Shown here: one piece after another, positions 11,845 through 25,110 of the stretch | How positions within the stretch are numbered: position 1 is the first letter of the stretch | Layout of the letters: the number at the start of each line of letters is the position of its first letter | From: Gracilariopsis chorda | Taxonomy: Eukaryota > Rhodophyta > Florideophyceae > Gracilariales > Gracilariaceae | Reading direction: 5' to 3' | Length of the DNA stretch: 64,000 nucleotides | Assembly: GCA_003194525.1 (NCBI GenBank) | Contig: NBIV01000165.1 | Span: 1 to 64,000, forward strand | Notes under the pieces: model-generated | What the model saw: the letters and a program-made list of their open reading frames with translations, nothing else | Database searches by the model: none | Told to the model about the DNA's origin: nothing | Made by a program: the position numbers and the translations under genes

Positions 11845-14800
11845 CAAAGTCAGAACCAGAAAAAGTCCCAGTCCAATATCAACCGCTCCCAACCTTGAAG
11901 AGCAACAGACAATCAACCTCAAAATCGCCCTTCGGATTTTCGGCAAGGCGCCGGCCCATCCAAACGCAATCATGCTTAAGGGCCTGGGCTGGGGCGCCCT
12001 CCGATGTTTTTAAGGGCTCAACAGACCCAAATCCAATTATAGACATTGGATGTCCCCGCAGCGTAGGTGGAATCTATAGCGCCGCTGCACTCTCGATCGC
12101 AATGGGAATTGTCTTTACTGTCGTGGATCTGGACTGTGACCCCTTCTACCACGGGTTTGGTCCTGAGTGTGCAAATCCAAAGCTCGTGTTTGCCATTTGG
12201 AGACTCCACATCACGTCCGCAAATGATGAGGCTGGAACCTTGAAGTTCTATTTGACACATGGGAATGATCCTCTCCTATTGGGAAATGATGTGGTTTCAA
12301 TGTCCAACCTTCTCGGCTCTAAGAACATGCTCGTGATACCGTCTTCGCTTGGCTTATGTGAACACGACGCTAATCTGCCTACCTACACACTTGGAGACGT
12401 AAATAACCGTCGAATACACCTCGCTGTTGTGCCTTCCATGACAAAGTCGTTTTATTCCTTCCTCTCACACCAAGCTGCCCTCCAATCAACCACAAATGAC
12501 AATAGCAAAGCACGCAAGCGAGCAAAATACTTCGCGACGAGATTTCATGTCCAATCGCACCTGACCCTACGAGACATGAAGACCCTCTGCCGCCATGGTC
12601 GTGTGCTTGACCCAGTACTGTCTGACGAGTTGAAAAAGGCATATAGTTCTTGTCACTCATGCCACAAGTCTGGAAGACCTCTTCACTCGCGAAAGATGTC
12701 CTTCAATAGGATCCTCGCAGAGTTCAACGAGCACCTCAAGGTGGACTACCTCTGCATCCGTGAGCTTGGCAACCTGCCTATCCTACACATGAAAGATGTT
12801 GCTACCGGCCTCTCAGCGACATCCTTAATGACGTCAAGGGATATGAATGACGGAGCGCCAATGCTAACCGTAAAATGGTTTGATGTTTACGGATCACTAT
12901 CCAAGCTTTCAGCTGACCAATAGTTTGACAATGCTATTATTTACCGAATGTGTGCAAATTATAACATCAAGTTCGAACCGCGCCCTGCACGCAGACATAA
13001 AAAAATTGGGAGTGTCGAATCAGATAACGAAACCATTCCCGCGCTGATAAAAACTCTTTTATCAGACGAACCTCACTTTCGTGAGACACGTCAGCTGTTT
13101 CGAACCGATTTCGAGATCCTCTCCCGTGCGACGTTCCTAAAAAACGTTCTCTACGGAAGCAAATCGGTTAACAGCTTCGAACAGGTTCACGGATACACTC
13201 TCCATCAATCGCTGGTTTTCCGAAGACAGCCGTTTCACCTGCAGTTCTATCTGCTTATCATGAGCAAGTCTGTAGGAGAGCGTTTCACACTCTTCTTTGC
13301 TCCAAAGCTGTGAACACAATATCCCAGCATTTGCTATCGCCAATGACCCCTGTTTACTTCTACAAGAAACTCGGAAAGTATGGCTCCTGGTGCATAGGTT
13401 ACGTGGTCACAGCTACAGATCATATTGTTGTCGTTTCCTACCGGATCTGCACGGAGCTCGTTTTCACGTCGCATATGAAGACGTTCGCCTTGTCCCTGAG
13501 TCTTCGATACTCAAGGAACTCGACAAACAGGAACTTGGGTGGGAATCCTTTCCTGATCTTCTGCCTAGTACAGGCGACAATCCGAAAGGAAGGAGAGAGG
13601 AATCGGAGAATGAAGAAGACCATGATGATTACGCAACCCCTTCTCTCCCTATAGCAGACATCAATCTGGATCCTAATGATATCCCAGATCCTCTCTGTGT
13701 TGAACCGGAAGCACCGGATGAACCCAATCTGTGGTCCTTACATCCACTCCCTTCGTCTTTCCTTTCAAATAATTCTCGCCCACTTGAGGCACCATCATTA
13801 GACGTTGGAGATACACTCCTCCACAAGGATATCGGAGCTACGCCGCTTCGCATTCCTTCTCCAGGAGATACTGTCCACTCGTCTGAACAAAGAATTTTGA
13901 AGGAAGTTAAGAAGGTTATCGGAGATCAACCACTGTCGGAATCCAAACTCCAGTTCGCGCCGCGATGGATCATTGAAAAAGCCATTGACGCTGAAAAACG
14001 AAACTATATAGAAGCAGACGCCTATAAACCAGTTTCTATTCGCAGCCTTCCAAGAAATGCGAACATCATATCGTCCCACCACTTCTTTGTCTTGAAATAC
14101 CAAGGAGAAAGTCGTAAACTAAGGCTACGATGCAGACTGGTGCCCCATGGAAACCGAGATGCCGAAAAGGACTTGATACGTTCGGACTCTTCGACTACAC
14201 AGCTCACATGCATCCGTATGCTTCTATCCTTAGTAACACTATTCCACTTCCATCTCGGAAGCATTGATGTCTCCCGTGCATACCTACAATCCGGCGAGCT
14301 CAAGCGTGATATATACATGCCACCTCCACGTGGTTGGACGACACATGTGGACAAAGCTTGGAAGCTTTTGAAGCCTGCATACGGTCTAGGAGAATCTGGA
14401 CGCCTCTGGCAATTGTGTATCGAGGAATGGCTTACCGATTATGGTTTCGAAACTATCCCGGGAATGCCACAACTGTTTGTGTTGCGCAAGGATGGAGAAA
14501 TCGTCTTACTCCTTGCCAAAATTGTAGATGATCTCCCTCTTGGAGGCAAACCAGCGACAATTCAAAAGTTTACCTCTGACCTAGCCGGGCGTTTCAAACT
14601 CAACCGCTCGCTGTTCCAGAACGAACTCATCTTCAGCCGACTGTGGATAAAGCTCCACAACGACAGCTCCGTAGAGATTTCAATGGCTGAGCTTATGGAC
14701 ACCATACAGCCAATTCCAATCTCAAGAGAGAGGAGGAAGGAGGCTGAGACAATGTGCACTCTCGATGAGATCAAATCCTTGCAATCGCTGGCAGGAAAGC

Positions 14801-15581
14801 TAAACTACGTAGGACATGGGGTGTTACCGCAAGCAGCCTTCTGCGCCAGCTACATGCAACAACTAGTACCTGAGATGCAAGTCAAGCACCTGGTGAAGGC
14901 AAATCAGTTACTCTCACTGCTGAAAAAGCTAAGTCTTACGTTGATGTACTTGGCCCCACCTGTGCCTTTAACATCATCTACCTTAGGAAATTGCAACCTC
15001 CTCGCATACTCCGATGCCAGCACCGGAAGACGTCGTATGGCCAGACTGGCTTCTTGGCTGGTATTGCCTTTACGCTTGAGTCTAACACCGTCTATCGTCT
15101 GATAGACTGGCATAGCTCTAAGCAAGGTCGGATATCGTTCAGCGCAATTGGCGCAGAAATCCTTGCTGCTGCTGAATCTGCTGATAGATCGTTTCTATTA
15201 CACGAAGTCCTTTGCTCTCTTCTGAAGTCGTTTGGTTTACTAGTACTCATCGTGGATTCCTTTGGATTATATTCTACTATCACGACTTTGCATGAATGCA
15301 GGGATTACCGACTTCGCCCGACTGTATCACGCTTGCGGGATTCATTTGAATGTGGTGATATTTCATCACTGCTGTGGGTGTCGGGATCGTCTAATATTGC
15401 CAATGCTCTAACGAAAGGTAACGCATGTGCGTTTGGTAATCTTTCTAGAGTTAGCAGTACCGGAGTGATTCCAAAAAAGCTTCTCTCTACATTCTCTCAA
15501 AAGCTTGGCGCGTGGTCGCCGTCTTTTTTACATTCTGAATCTAACGGGTCAGCTATACAACAAGATGGTGGCAATGCATAA
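11841..15581 (+). pseudogene. copia element 1 pol (protease, integrase, RT, RNase H), broken
   Basis: Pol overlaps the end of gag in the -1 frame. Protease: the expected D-T/S-G triad reads DIGCPRSVGG (Asp codon at about 12,042). Integrase: an HHCC-like region with CHSC at about 12,650, then catalytic Asp in VDYLCI (about 12,744), Asp in SADQ with a TAG directly after the Gln (12,921-12,923), and Glu in GSVESDN (about 13,014). The frame changes near 13,310 and again near 13,440-13,460. RT follows from about 13,900, with SIDVSRAYLQ and IVDD (14,527-14,532) in place of YVDD. The RNase H Asp is in AYSDAS (about 15,012), after which the frame changes at about 15,020-15,060 and continues as GFLAGIAFTLES to a stop at 15,581. 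Confidence 0.9.
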
Positions 15582-16077
15582 TATTGGTTACGTACATTCG
15601 AGTTCCCAGTGTACAAAGAAAGCAAAAAGAGCTTTGCTTAAGACTCGAGGACGCCCCCAGCTGCGCTGTTCCCGCAATCACGACGCATTGTGTCTCCATC
15701 ACGGAGGCGGGGAATTACAGCTGAACTGGACATCCCTGCCCCCACAACGAAGTGGGCCCTCAATACACCTGTATGTGGTCAGCCTCCGCAATGGGATTTG
15801 ACACTGGCACTAGTTTCGTACCATGCGCCGTGATTACTTAACGGTCTCATTTCATCGAGCACTCATTGCCGAGTATCGAACTCGGGCTTTTAGTATTCAC
15901 TGCAGTGAAAGTGTCTCCACTGAGCTACATGAACTTTCTTCCATTGTTTGTCTTTTACGTTGTGTATCTGTTCTATGCTCGCTTTGATGTTTTCGTACAT
16001 GAGCGCAAGGAGTTGGTGCTGGACATTGGTTTTGTAGTTGACTGGTGACATTATCCGTCACCAGCCAAGGCCGGGAG
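15582..16077 (+). other. Untranslated 3' part of copia element 1
   Basis: Between the end of pol and the 3' LTR. No coding signal. The segment just before the LTR (AAGGCCGGGAG) is the best candidate for the polypurine tract. Confidence 0.5.
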
Positions 16078-16323
16078 TGTGCAAAGACGGTGTGCAAGGC
16101 CTTGCATTGCTGGCTCCGCACAGCACCTTTGCCGGCTACTGATCTCGCGGAGCTCGCTCTGCTCAAATAAACTCTGACCAAGCGGTCCTTGGACGTCCTT
16201 CGTGAAAGAGGAAGGGCCAAGGGGGGACTTTTTGCCCGCTATATTTCGCCTTCGCCTCCGAGCGCATTCAGTATCCCAACGACTCTCCAGACCCGCGCTT
16301 ACAACGCACCCTCACCTAGCTTA
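16078..16323 (+). repeat. 3' LTR of copia element 1
   Basis: 246 bp, the same ends as the 5' LTR, nine substitutions and no indels against it. Followed directly by ATAAC. Confidence 0.93.
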
Positions 16324-16328
16324 ATAAC

Positions 16329-17480
16329 ATCCGCGACGACGTTGAATTTCCTTTTGATAGGCTAAGACAAATTGTAAAAGTTGATGTTTCTTTCCAGACA
16401 CGGTACCTGTCTTTTCGATTAGTTCAAACCAAATTTTGATACGGCCCAAGATAATTTGAAGGTTAATGAGCTGTACATGATTTGAAATTCTGGCCATAAA
16501 GGTACACTTGTCATACCCTTAGTCTGTAGGTAACTTCTAAGAATTCTCTTTTCTGTGCAGTATAACGTTTATCGGCTGCACTCAACGATGTAGAAAAAAG
16601 TGTTACAGAACGTTTGCCATTAGTCTCAAAAATTTCCATCACGGCTCCAATGCCATGTTGGAAGGCGTCAGTAGAAACGATAATGGAGGATATTGTGTTG
16701 AAGTTTCTGTTTAGTGAGTTATTTGTGATAGGGTCCTTTAGAGACTCAAGTTTTAATCTTGATCTTTATTCTATTCTATCTCAAATTTTCGGCATAATTT
16801 TGTTAGAACTTTGCATATTAAAGAACATTTCTTCATACATCTTTGGTAATAGCTAGTTAATGCAAGAAATATGTGGACTTAGGTTTTCTTGGAGTAATCC
16901 AAGTACGGATTGCGTCAATGTTCTGCATTTCATCAGAGATACCTTCCGCATTTACCATGTGTGCAAGCTAGTCGATGTTTTCCCTTAAGAACTCATAGTT
17001 TGAGAGCGTTCCATACAGCTTGTGCTCGCGAAGCTTATCAAATAGGCATCTAAAGTCCTTTAAGTGTTCTTCATCATTGATATTGTCAATGAGGGCGTGC
17101 TCTATATATATTAGAACAAACTTCTCTCAGTGCCCGTGCACTACCCTATGCATCGGTATCAGGAATAAAGCTGGCACATTATTGAGGGCGAGAAGGAAGT
17201 CAAGAAAATCAAAGTGGTGATATATCGTACGGAAAGCTGTAGTAGGTATTGATTATTCCAGCACTCTTATCCCATGATATTCTGATACAAGTTTAACCTT
17301 TGAGAACATTCTAGCGGTACCAAACTGGTCGAAAATGTCTTCCATTCTGGGTATGGAATAGGTTTTCCCTACTGTCACTTTTTCAAGCCTTGGCAGTCAT
17401 TGAATATCGTTAACAAACCATTCTTCTTTGCTACGAACAGTACGGGCGCAGTACAAGAACCTGAGATTTACTAAATAAAC
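16329..17480 (-). pseudogene. Decayed Ty3/gypsy RT and RNase H relic
   Basis: Read from 17,480 downwards. RT N-terminal motif APVLFVAKKNGLLTIFND (about 17,455-17,397) matches the gypsy 'SPVLFVKKKDGSLRMCIDYR' block; RNase H follows near 16,690-16,500 with VSTDAFQHGIGAVME and then AADKRYTAQKREFLE, the usual gypsy RNase H blocks. Stops and frame changes are frequent. The upstream end meets the target duplication of copia element 1, so the copia insertion probably hit this relic. Confidence 0.75.
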
Positions 17481-18735
17481 CCTTACCAAAGTATTTCGTT
17501 TACTTGCTCTCAAAACGTTCCAAGCTGCTCTAACAAACATCCAATTCTGGAATAACAGAAATATGCAACTTTCTTTCGTTGACGGTGACACAAACCGAGA
17601 AGCCGTTAAAACAAAAAGCTGGGAATCCAAGAAAATACCCTTTCCTGATTGTTGCAATGGTCAGTTGTACTGAATTAGTGACAATACGATACGACGAGAA
17701 GAGAATACGAGGCTGAAGCAGTAAATTCACATGCTTTCCGATATTAGACGCTAGGGTTTGCAAGTAGTTTCAAATCATCTGAATGATAGCTCAGAGGTTT
17801 TCGGGAAACTTGATCAGGAATCACCTGGACGGGATAAACAACTACCAGAAGTACCCAAACGAAGCAGATCTCTGCAAAAGACAACAGGCAATCGTCTGTG
17901 AAGAACCACAAAGAAAAGGTCCATGACATCGAATATTTGTGACAACAAACCATAAATGATGAAGAAGACAAAAATGATGTGCCGAAGATGGCGAAGTACA
18001 CTCACATATTAGAATAGAGAAACAGAGAGAGCAGATAGAGGATAGGCCAATGTAAGAAATTGTACACGACGAGAACAAAATGCAAGAAAGAAACATGAAC
18101 GAGGTATTGAAATGTGGTTACCTACAAGAACAAACAGGTGCACCTCTAAAGCCATCCATAGACACTTCTTCGGCTGGTCCGAAAGAATCACTCGCTTGAA
18201 GCGGCATTGTCCGAGGATACGCTTCAGTGAAATATATTGGACCTAAACAACGAGGTGTAGCAGTAATAGAATCTACAGACGAATCTTGATAACTGAGGAA
18301 TACAATACTACGATATCCCTAATACCGTTGTTGATCGATAAATCGATCTTCATCAAATTTTGACCGTTTTTGCCAAACTGCGCGCTTGATCAACATATCG
18401 ATCAGGGGAGCCGTTCAGAAGGCAATTTCAACGGCTGTGAGCCAATCTTACGGTTCTTTGGATTACGCATTGAGCCTGACTACTGTAATATGCGGATCGT
18501 CAGAAACAATCTCGAAGTTCAACATCAAAAATCCGATGTGAAGAACCTGATCTATCCGTGATTGCGCACAAGGCACCTTCCACGATGGGCCAACCACACT
18601 CCACCGTTCACAACGTCCCTTTGTCGTGTGCATTCGCAATCACTTCTCCACTCCAAAGTCCCTCAACCCCTCCGTAACCTCCAACAGTGACTGCTGCCGC
18701 ACACCGCACTACTTCTATGGCTGCAACGCCACAAC
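17480..18735. other. Unassigned stretch
   Basis: No gene recognised. It may hold more of the gypsy relic upstream of RT on the minus strand. Several ATCGAT-containing short inverted repeats occur at about 18,330-18,410. Confidence 0.35.
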
Positions 18736-19830
18736 ATGTCAGGTGCACAAGCGCTTACAGTAAGAAGAAGGCCTTTGCAGCAGCGCGTCAATGCCACTCC
18801 AGCAGACATTTTGGGCTCCCGAGTACTGAATAGCCCTCTGCAGTTGGCAGCATTTCAAGAAAGAAGACGTACAAAGGGAAGAGATGGTGCCAGGGGGATA
18901 CAGGGAAGAGGGGGTGCTCTGAAGACATCTGTTCGAGGGAGGGGCAGGGGAAGAAGAACTGGTGTTACTGGTGGTGGTTCGTCTTCGAGCTTCGTTGGAC
19001 AGCTACAGAAAATTTTTGAACAACGTTCAACCGATGGCCGAATACATGGTAGATGTATCGTAAGAGCTGCTCACACATGCTGCGACACTAAGATAAGCGT
19101 CTTAGAGAAGAAACAACCCTGGTGAGGGCGAAGGTGGTGACGCACGCGCACAAGCTACGGCACTGCCAAAGAAAGAGCTCAGGCGTCTGGTTCGTCTTGC
19201 GCATAACCGCAAGAAAAAGCACATGGATGTTTTTGAAACACTGATGGGCGTGTTTTGAGAATTAGCGTTCAAGGGCACGAGCCCCAAATAGGAAAGTCGC
19301 TCTACTGTCCTCTCTTTGGGAAGACTCCTGGGGCAAAACGCGGCCACAGATCTTCGTACAATTGTACAATCTGCGTGGTTAATATGTGTTTGAGTGTACA
19401 CCCAAGTTTTCGAAAGACGTGTTGGAGTATATGGCACTTGCAGAAGGAGCTTTCTTTGCAAATGATTCCTGAGAATCTGACTCCTTCCCGTAGAAGTACG
19501 GAAACTTCCCGCACGGGAAGTAGTAGTCGGTCATCTAGGCGTGTCAAGAGTAATAAGTATCGCAGTAGGGCATCTTCTCAGCAAGGCGAAGAACGAAGCG
19601 AACCAGCTGCTGTAATGGAAGACAGAGTGCAAGCTGCGGGTGAAATACGCTGTAAAAACCAAACTACGCGGACACCTGCTGCAAACTCGAGAACTACCCC
19701 ACCAGAAGATGAACATACCCCGAGACAAAGTGGCGCTGCTTTTTCACGCGCGAGCAAAAGGAATTCGCCGGCATCTGCGGTGCAACAAGGACGCAATACG
19801 CGGAGAAGAAGAGAAAGCTAAGCGTAGTGG
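18736..19830 (+). pseudogene. Fragment with RGG-rich segment and piggyBac-like C-terminal cysteine domain
   Basis: The first open frame (18,736-19,125) has an RGRGG/RGRGRGRR-rich segment and no known family. After stops and a frame change a basic segment (KKELRRLVRLAHNRKKK, about 19,167-19,217) leads into a Cys/His cluster at about 19,305-19,440: CPLFG, YNCTIC, MCLSVHP, TCWSIWH. The spacing (CxxC, then C-V-x-P, then C-W-x-x-W-H) resembles the C-terminal cysteine-rich domain of piggyBac/PGBD4-type transposases. A Ser/Arg-rich tail follows to 19,821. No DDD catalytic core was recognised upstream. The match is by pattern only. Confidence 0.4.
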
Positions 19831-22790
19831 ATAGAGCCGCGGTGGCATGGTAAGTGAAGTTGTGCTAGTGATCCGTTTAACGATCGAAAGCCTGTTTTTG
19901 GCCTTCGTCAGGTTGTCCTAAACCCCCAATTTCCACGCCGAACTGTGGCTACAACTTTTATAGAAAGACTCTGAAACTTAGTACAATGCCAGCTGATGGC
20001 GTTTGGCTCATTTTTGTCCAATAATATCTGAAATCAGGTTTGCTGCTGAACTACTGAGCCATCAAGTATAATGAGATGTATACTGATCATAAAATTCTGC
20101 CATTAGGGATATTGATCAACCATAGCCCTGCGTTCAGCCAAAGAGGCCGGTATGACCAAGCTTCTCTCGAACACCATCTAAAAATTGGATTGTCTAGCGA
20201 TTGTTTTGAACTCCCAAGTGATGCGTGACGCTTTCGTGACGTCGGTCGGTAGTCCACACAATAAGTCGGAAAGTCAAACTTCTATGAGATCACACTGATC
20301 GGAGCAGTCTGGAGCGACTTCCATTTCTCCATAGGAGGAACCTTCCTTTTTTTCAGAGTGCTAGACTATACCCGTGATAAAACGAAGGGATTTGTTTGAA
20401 CGATTACCAGACGTCCCGGAATTCTCAGCCAAACTAGAAAAACCAAACGCGTCCGTGGCTGGCATTCCAGATAAGAACTTTAACTGAGCTACATATTCTG
20501 AAACAACTGAAATCCGTGGAGGCGAACAGTTCATGCGTTTCAAACTAGAATGAGAGCATGGCTTGTTTGTATCCATTTCGAACCGAGAGCACAACTCCTG
20601 CAAATCACCCTTTTCGAGCATCGAGTCTGAAGTCAAACCAGAGTGTACCGCCATCTTAGGATGAGGGAGGAATGTACCAACTGATTGTTTCTTCGTAATC
20701 CTCTTGTCCAGTGGTGACTTGCTAGCTGTCAAAACTCTGAAAACCTTGTCTGGCTCGAAGTGCACATTTTATTTAGCCGGTAGCAAACCGAGTTTATCAA
20801 GAATACTATCAGTCGTGACAACACCATCTCGCTATGACGCTTCGTCGTCGCAAATAACCACTCTAGAGAGCAATGAGGAATGATATAAGTACCAGATGAC
20901 CGAAACGTTGGAGAAAATCTCGTTTCTAATAGAACAAACCTCCTAGACGGTGGTAACGTCAGGTTGTTTTAGTGTCGAGCTGGATTCCGAACAATCCAGA
21001 TTGCTGCACGACTCGTGAGTATTACAGTTTCCCTTCAAAGAAGGATGGCATCCACCCAAAAATACCTAAACCCGTTTCCAAGCATGACTTGAGACAATAA
21101 CGTCTTACGAAAAGTGAAGTAAACTTCGAAAATCTGATTAACAAGCAGAATTTTCAGTTTTAATGAGCCAAGAACTCGAATATCCCGCTTGTGTAAATCA
21201 TTTATCTCTGGAAACGGTCCGAAATGCTAAGGCAGTAGGTCATCGTCCACTACAGCTGATTGCTCGATAAAGTTACACCCAAAACTGTAATCCATACAAC
21301 TGATTTTCCGGGACATGAATTTCCCATAGATAGCGATGTCAGCGTATGCCTTGTAGTTAAGCCTGGATGAAACAAGAGTAAATTCATGCCTGCAGTGGCC
21401 AACGTATACTAGACGACAGCAAGGGCGGCGAGGTTCGCAGTCGGTCTGAAATCGTTTTCGAGTGGCCACTTGCTGATCTCGGAGAAGAGACATCTTGGGT
21501 TTCTAAGCACCCCACAAATATGAAACTTCAGCTCTTCCAATTCCAAAGCAGCCGAGTAGTATTGTCGTTGACCTTGTCTCAAATGCGGGTACAGTGGAGC
21601 TAAGAAGAATTGTTCCAGCTTTTTTCTCGGTAGGAAGTACACTTGGGCGTGACCCAACAAATAGAGGTTCTGCGGGAACTTCACAATGTAGAATGCTGCG
21701 GGCATAAGCTAAAGTCATTTGGCCGCTTCCCAAACCATCGAGAGCCAAGTTTTCTTTACCATAACGACGTTCATATTCTCTTTTCGAAAGCTCAGATGAC
21801 TCTGCTTCAGTCGAACTGCGCTTAGATGAATCTGAAAGGGAGAATCGTACTCAGAATAATCTGAAAGAAGAGGATTTGACGAAGACCAGTAGCAATAGAG
21901 AGAATCCTCTAAGGTAGATGAAACATCGTCTACGAAAGCAAAGTAATATCTAGAACCGGACATTGATGTAGGCTTCTTTGTAGTATCACCAGTACTCCCA
22001 TTGAAGGAATTCGGTAGCTCGCGGTGATCCGCACAAATACCTCTACAGGTAGGGGTTCCGCTTGTGGTGGCAGAGTTCTAAGGATATCGCGAGTGGCGGG
22101 TTTGAGGCGAGTAGGTGTTATAAGGATAGGCGAACAGAGCGGCTTTACTGGGTAGGAGCGGTGAGCTCCAAGCAATGAACTAGTTTTGGATATTCCAGTG
22201 AGGACCCAAGACTATGGACTTGGGCTCACGCTTTGGTGTCTCTCATTTTACTGAGGAGGTTCGATCGCTGGCCACTACATACTGCCCGTACGGCCGCTCC
22301 TAGTGTCTATCCGCCTGGATGTAATGTTGCCAAATGATTATTTTTTGAAGGTTCTGAACCTTTCATGCACGCGTCAGAAACGGTATTTTTGAATCAAAAG
22401 TACGTTTTTGATTTCAAAAAGGCTGTTTTCTGAAGCTCTGTAGTATATTCGACATATTTTTCAAGGACATCTCTATTAGACCATCTGGTTGTCTTATGTT
22501 TCTGCTTCTCACCGAGGATAAACAACAGAGGCCTAGAATTATTGCTATATAAAAACAGGTTACAAAACTTATACGGACTACAAACGGCGAAAAACTCCGA
22601 CAAAAAGAACTAAAAGTAAAGGTTAAGTTGATTGTTTTGACCTCGTATGAGGTCAGCGGTCCGATAGACACTAGCTATTGATAATCGTAAAATTAATTGT
22701 AAAATATCTAGATATTCTAGACGTGTGGGTTTCGGCAAGAACCTCGTGTGCGAAAACATAATTAGTGGTGAAATTGAAATATGGCATCCT
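19831..22790. other. Unassigned repeat-block DNA
   Basis: Only short open frames, the longest 134 codons at 20,361-20,765 (-), with no recognised family. No paired LTRs or inverted ends were seen. Confidence 0.35.
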
Positions 22791-22799
22791 CCCGTGCGC

Positions 22800-23600
22800 C
22801 CGTTTATAGCCCATATGGGTTTCCTCTGCTATCCGGAATTTGCAGCCTGTAAAGCATCGTTGTCAGCAAATTAGGAGAACAGTGCCCCTTGCACCACCGA
22901 TTACTCCTGAAACAACACTCTGCGAGATAGAGTATTTCGAGTGTCAAAAGGTCGTAACCGAATCCATGGTCACTGGTTTGATTTCCACATTTTTGGGATG
23001 GCAAGCAGTAAAATTTTTTCTAAGATCTGCTTCCAACCGTTCAAAAGAGGCATTTAGATGATTGAAGACTTCCTGGGCAGAATGCAAAAGAGCACTCCCC
23101 TGCAATAGTATTCCGTCATTATGAATAAAATTTAATACCAACACGTCGTGGTGGAAATTGGCAATGCGCATGAGCATCGTTCCTGCAATCACGTTGTACT
23201 GGCCTATCTACCCTCCCCGAACCCTCGAAGATATATTCAAGGGTCTGGTACTCCATTATGAGCTTAAGAACAACGCCATGCGTACTCCAAAGTGATACTT
23301 TTGCCGCCACAAACTACAATCTTTTCATGTTTTGGATGTCATACAGATCGAAATAGGAGTGCGACCGTTTTCGAAGCAGTGATTTTTGAGTGTGATTTGA
23401 ATGCAAACTCTATCCCTAGCACTGCATCTGCATACAGTCGGCGCTCCATGTATTTTCCAGTATGGTACTTCGCATGTAGGCTAGAAATACAGCTTCTGAA
23501 CCCTACGTATGCCATCCAATTGCGTTTCATGTTCAGTCCAAACGTAGAGTCCGTTTTCCGAAGGCAGTTCTCTGCTTTCAAAAATACCTCTTAGGAGGAG
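22800..23600 (-). pseudogene. Decayed Ty3/gypsy reverse transcriptase relic
   Basis: Minus-strand reading gives LVLNFIHNDGILLQ at the place of the RT YxDD box, then AQEVFNHLNASFERLEADLRKNF, which matches the 'EEHxxHLxxVFxRLxxAGLxLN' block that follows YxDD in gypsy RTs, and then TACHPKNVEIKPVT for the 'KCxFxxxxVxFLGHxV' block. The frames before this (about 23,340-23,600) probably belong to the same relic. Catalytic residues are lost. Confidence 0.55.
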
Positions 23601-24690
23601 GTGTTTCTGTATACAAATAATATCAAGTGTTTGGAATCAGGAACAGTGGATATATCCATACTTCAGCGCTCTTTCGTTCAACCTCACCAAGCCTGGGAAC
23701 CCTCATACTTACCGATCTCATCTGCATCCCCGGCCCAAGCAGATACTACAGTTTTCAGTTGTAATCTTACTATTGCTACTTGTATTATCGAGGGAGGGAT
23801 TTAAACGAGACACGCGAGATACTCCACTGAAATCTGAGCCGCTCCATGTATTTCGGGGGTGGGGGAGCATGGTTTAGGTGAAGATTTCTCTCCATCCCGT
23901 CGGACGTCGAAACGTGATACTTAGAAAATGACTGCCCACGTATTTGGATTCGTGATAGATTTGCGTGCACTTGTACAGCTGAGTCCGCGCGCATGAAATG
24001 ACGCGTGGTGGCTTTTGTAGTCCTGTTAGCTTCTCTCTATATATTACACGTATATGAAGGTAATTGGTGGACGTTTGGGTCACTGTGGGCGCCATCACGA
24101 GACAGTGACGCAGAGGGCCAAAATAGGTGACAAATTAGCCTATTAAGGGTGTTCCTCGTAGCTCGAAGCCCCAAAAAAAATGAAACGACACGAACAAAAG
24201 ATCAAACAAACAGCCTATGCAGGGACCAAAAAAACTCAACCTGCAACGATAACAACAAATACAAAAGAAGAGCACAAGGCTCAATCCAAATAAAAAGTTC
24301 TTGATATTTCCTGAAACGGCGCACAACCCAAGAATTATTTCAGGGGTCACAAGGAGTCAGACTTCTGGCTTCTGGTATGACACTCCGGATTTGAAGTGAT
24401 ATCTGCAGCCTACCCATTTCTGCACCAACCAGAACCAGGTGCGTACAATTCTTACAGGGCTTCCAAAGGAGAGGTACTAACAGTGGGATATGCTTTCACT
24501 CTATACTCAATCTGGCCCTTTGCAGGAGAAGTTGCACGGCACGTCACCTGTGGACAGCTTCCCGTCAAGCACCTCCGTCCGGAAACCACCAGGTCTTTCG
24601 ACTGTCACCGTTATCCGAGCAAATGTCCGGCGGGGGCTCACAGAGGACAGAAGCGCCTTATGGTACACACTACCCGTCTCCGGTCCACGC
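23601..24690. other. Unassigned stretch
   Basis: Nothing recognisable. Contains an A-run-rich segment at about 24,170-24,300. Confidence 0.35.
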
Positions 24691-25110
24691 CAAGGGCACT
24701 TCAACCGGTCTCAGCGACGGTAGTGCCCCACCCTAAGTATGCACGAAGCGGTAAGCACCTCACTGAGTGCGGTTGGGAGTTGATGGTTGATAGTAAAAGT
24801 TGAGACAGTTGTGGGGGTGAGGACTTTGAGATGTCGTTCTTGAGATGAGTCCAGACCAAAGTCCGAGTCTCAAATCGCCCTTTTATAGAGTCGAAAAGCA
24901 CGCAAAACAACACAGAAACGCATTACTACTTTCTACTTACTCATGTGTGCGTCTAGGTTACTCCATTGGCTCTTAGAAGCCCCTGGAGCTGCACACTAAC
25001 CAATAGTAATTTAGAACTGGCGCCTTCATCACCGAAATACAGCGGTAATGCTGGGCCAGCGACGCTTAGAATGCTCCAGACACTGCGGGAGCACTCTATA
25101 CGTGTGTTGC
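24690..25110 (-). repeat. Dispersed repeat, copy 2 (inverted partner at 5,440-5,890)
   Basis: Reverse-complement partner of the repeat at 5,440-5,890; see that entry for shared landmarks. Diverged, no protein. Confidence 0.6.

Larger units (their letters stand above)
10396..16323 (+). mobile_element. Ty1/copia retrotransposon 1, complete ends, coding region broken
   Basis: A 5,928-bp element bounded by two 246-bp LTRs that differ at nine positions (about 96% identical). It is flanked on both sides by the 5-bp duplication ATAAC (10,391-10,395 and 16,324-16,328), so both termini are original. Domain order is gag, protease, integrase, RT, RNase H, the copia order. The coding region has in-frame TAGs in gag and in integrase and several frame changes, so it is not autonomous. 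The right flank is a gypsy relic, so the element may be nested in it. Confidence 0.93.

Noticed and set aside
11326-12923. TAG codons in copia element 1 as programmed read-through sites
   Set aside because: The element also has several frame changes, and the integrase TAG sits beside a catalytic residue; ordinary decay is simpler.
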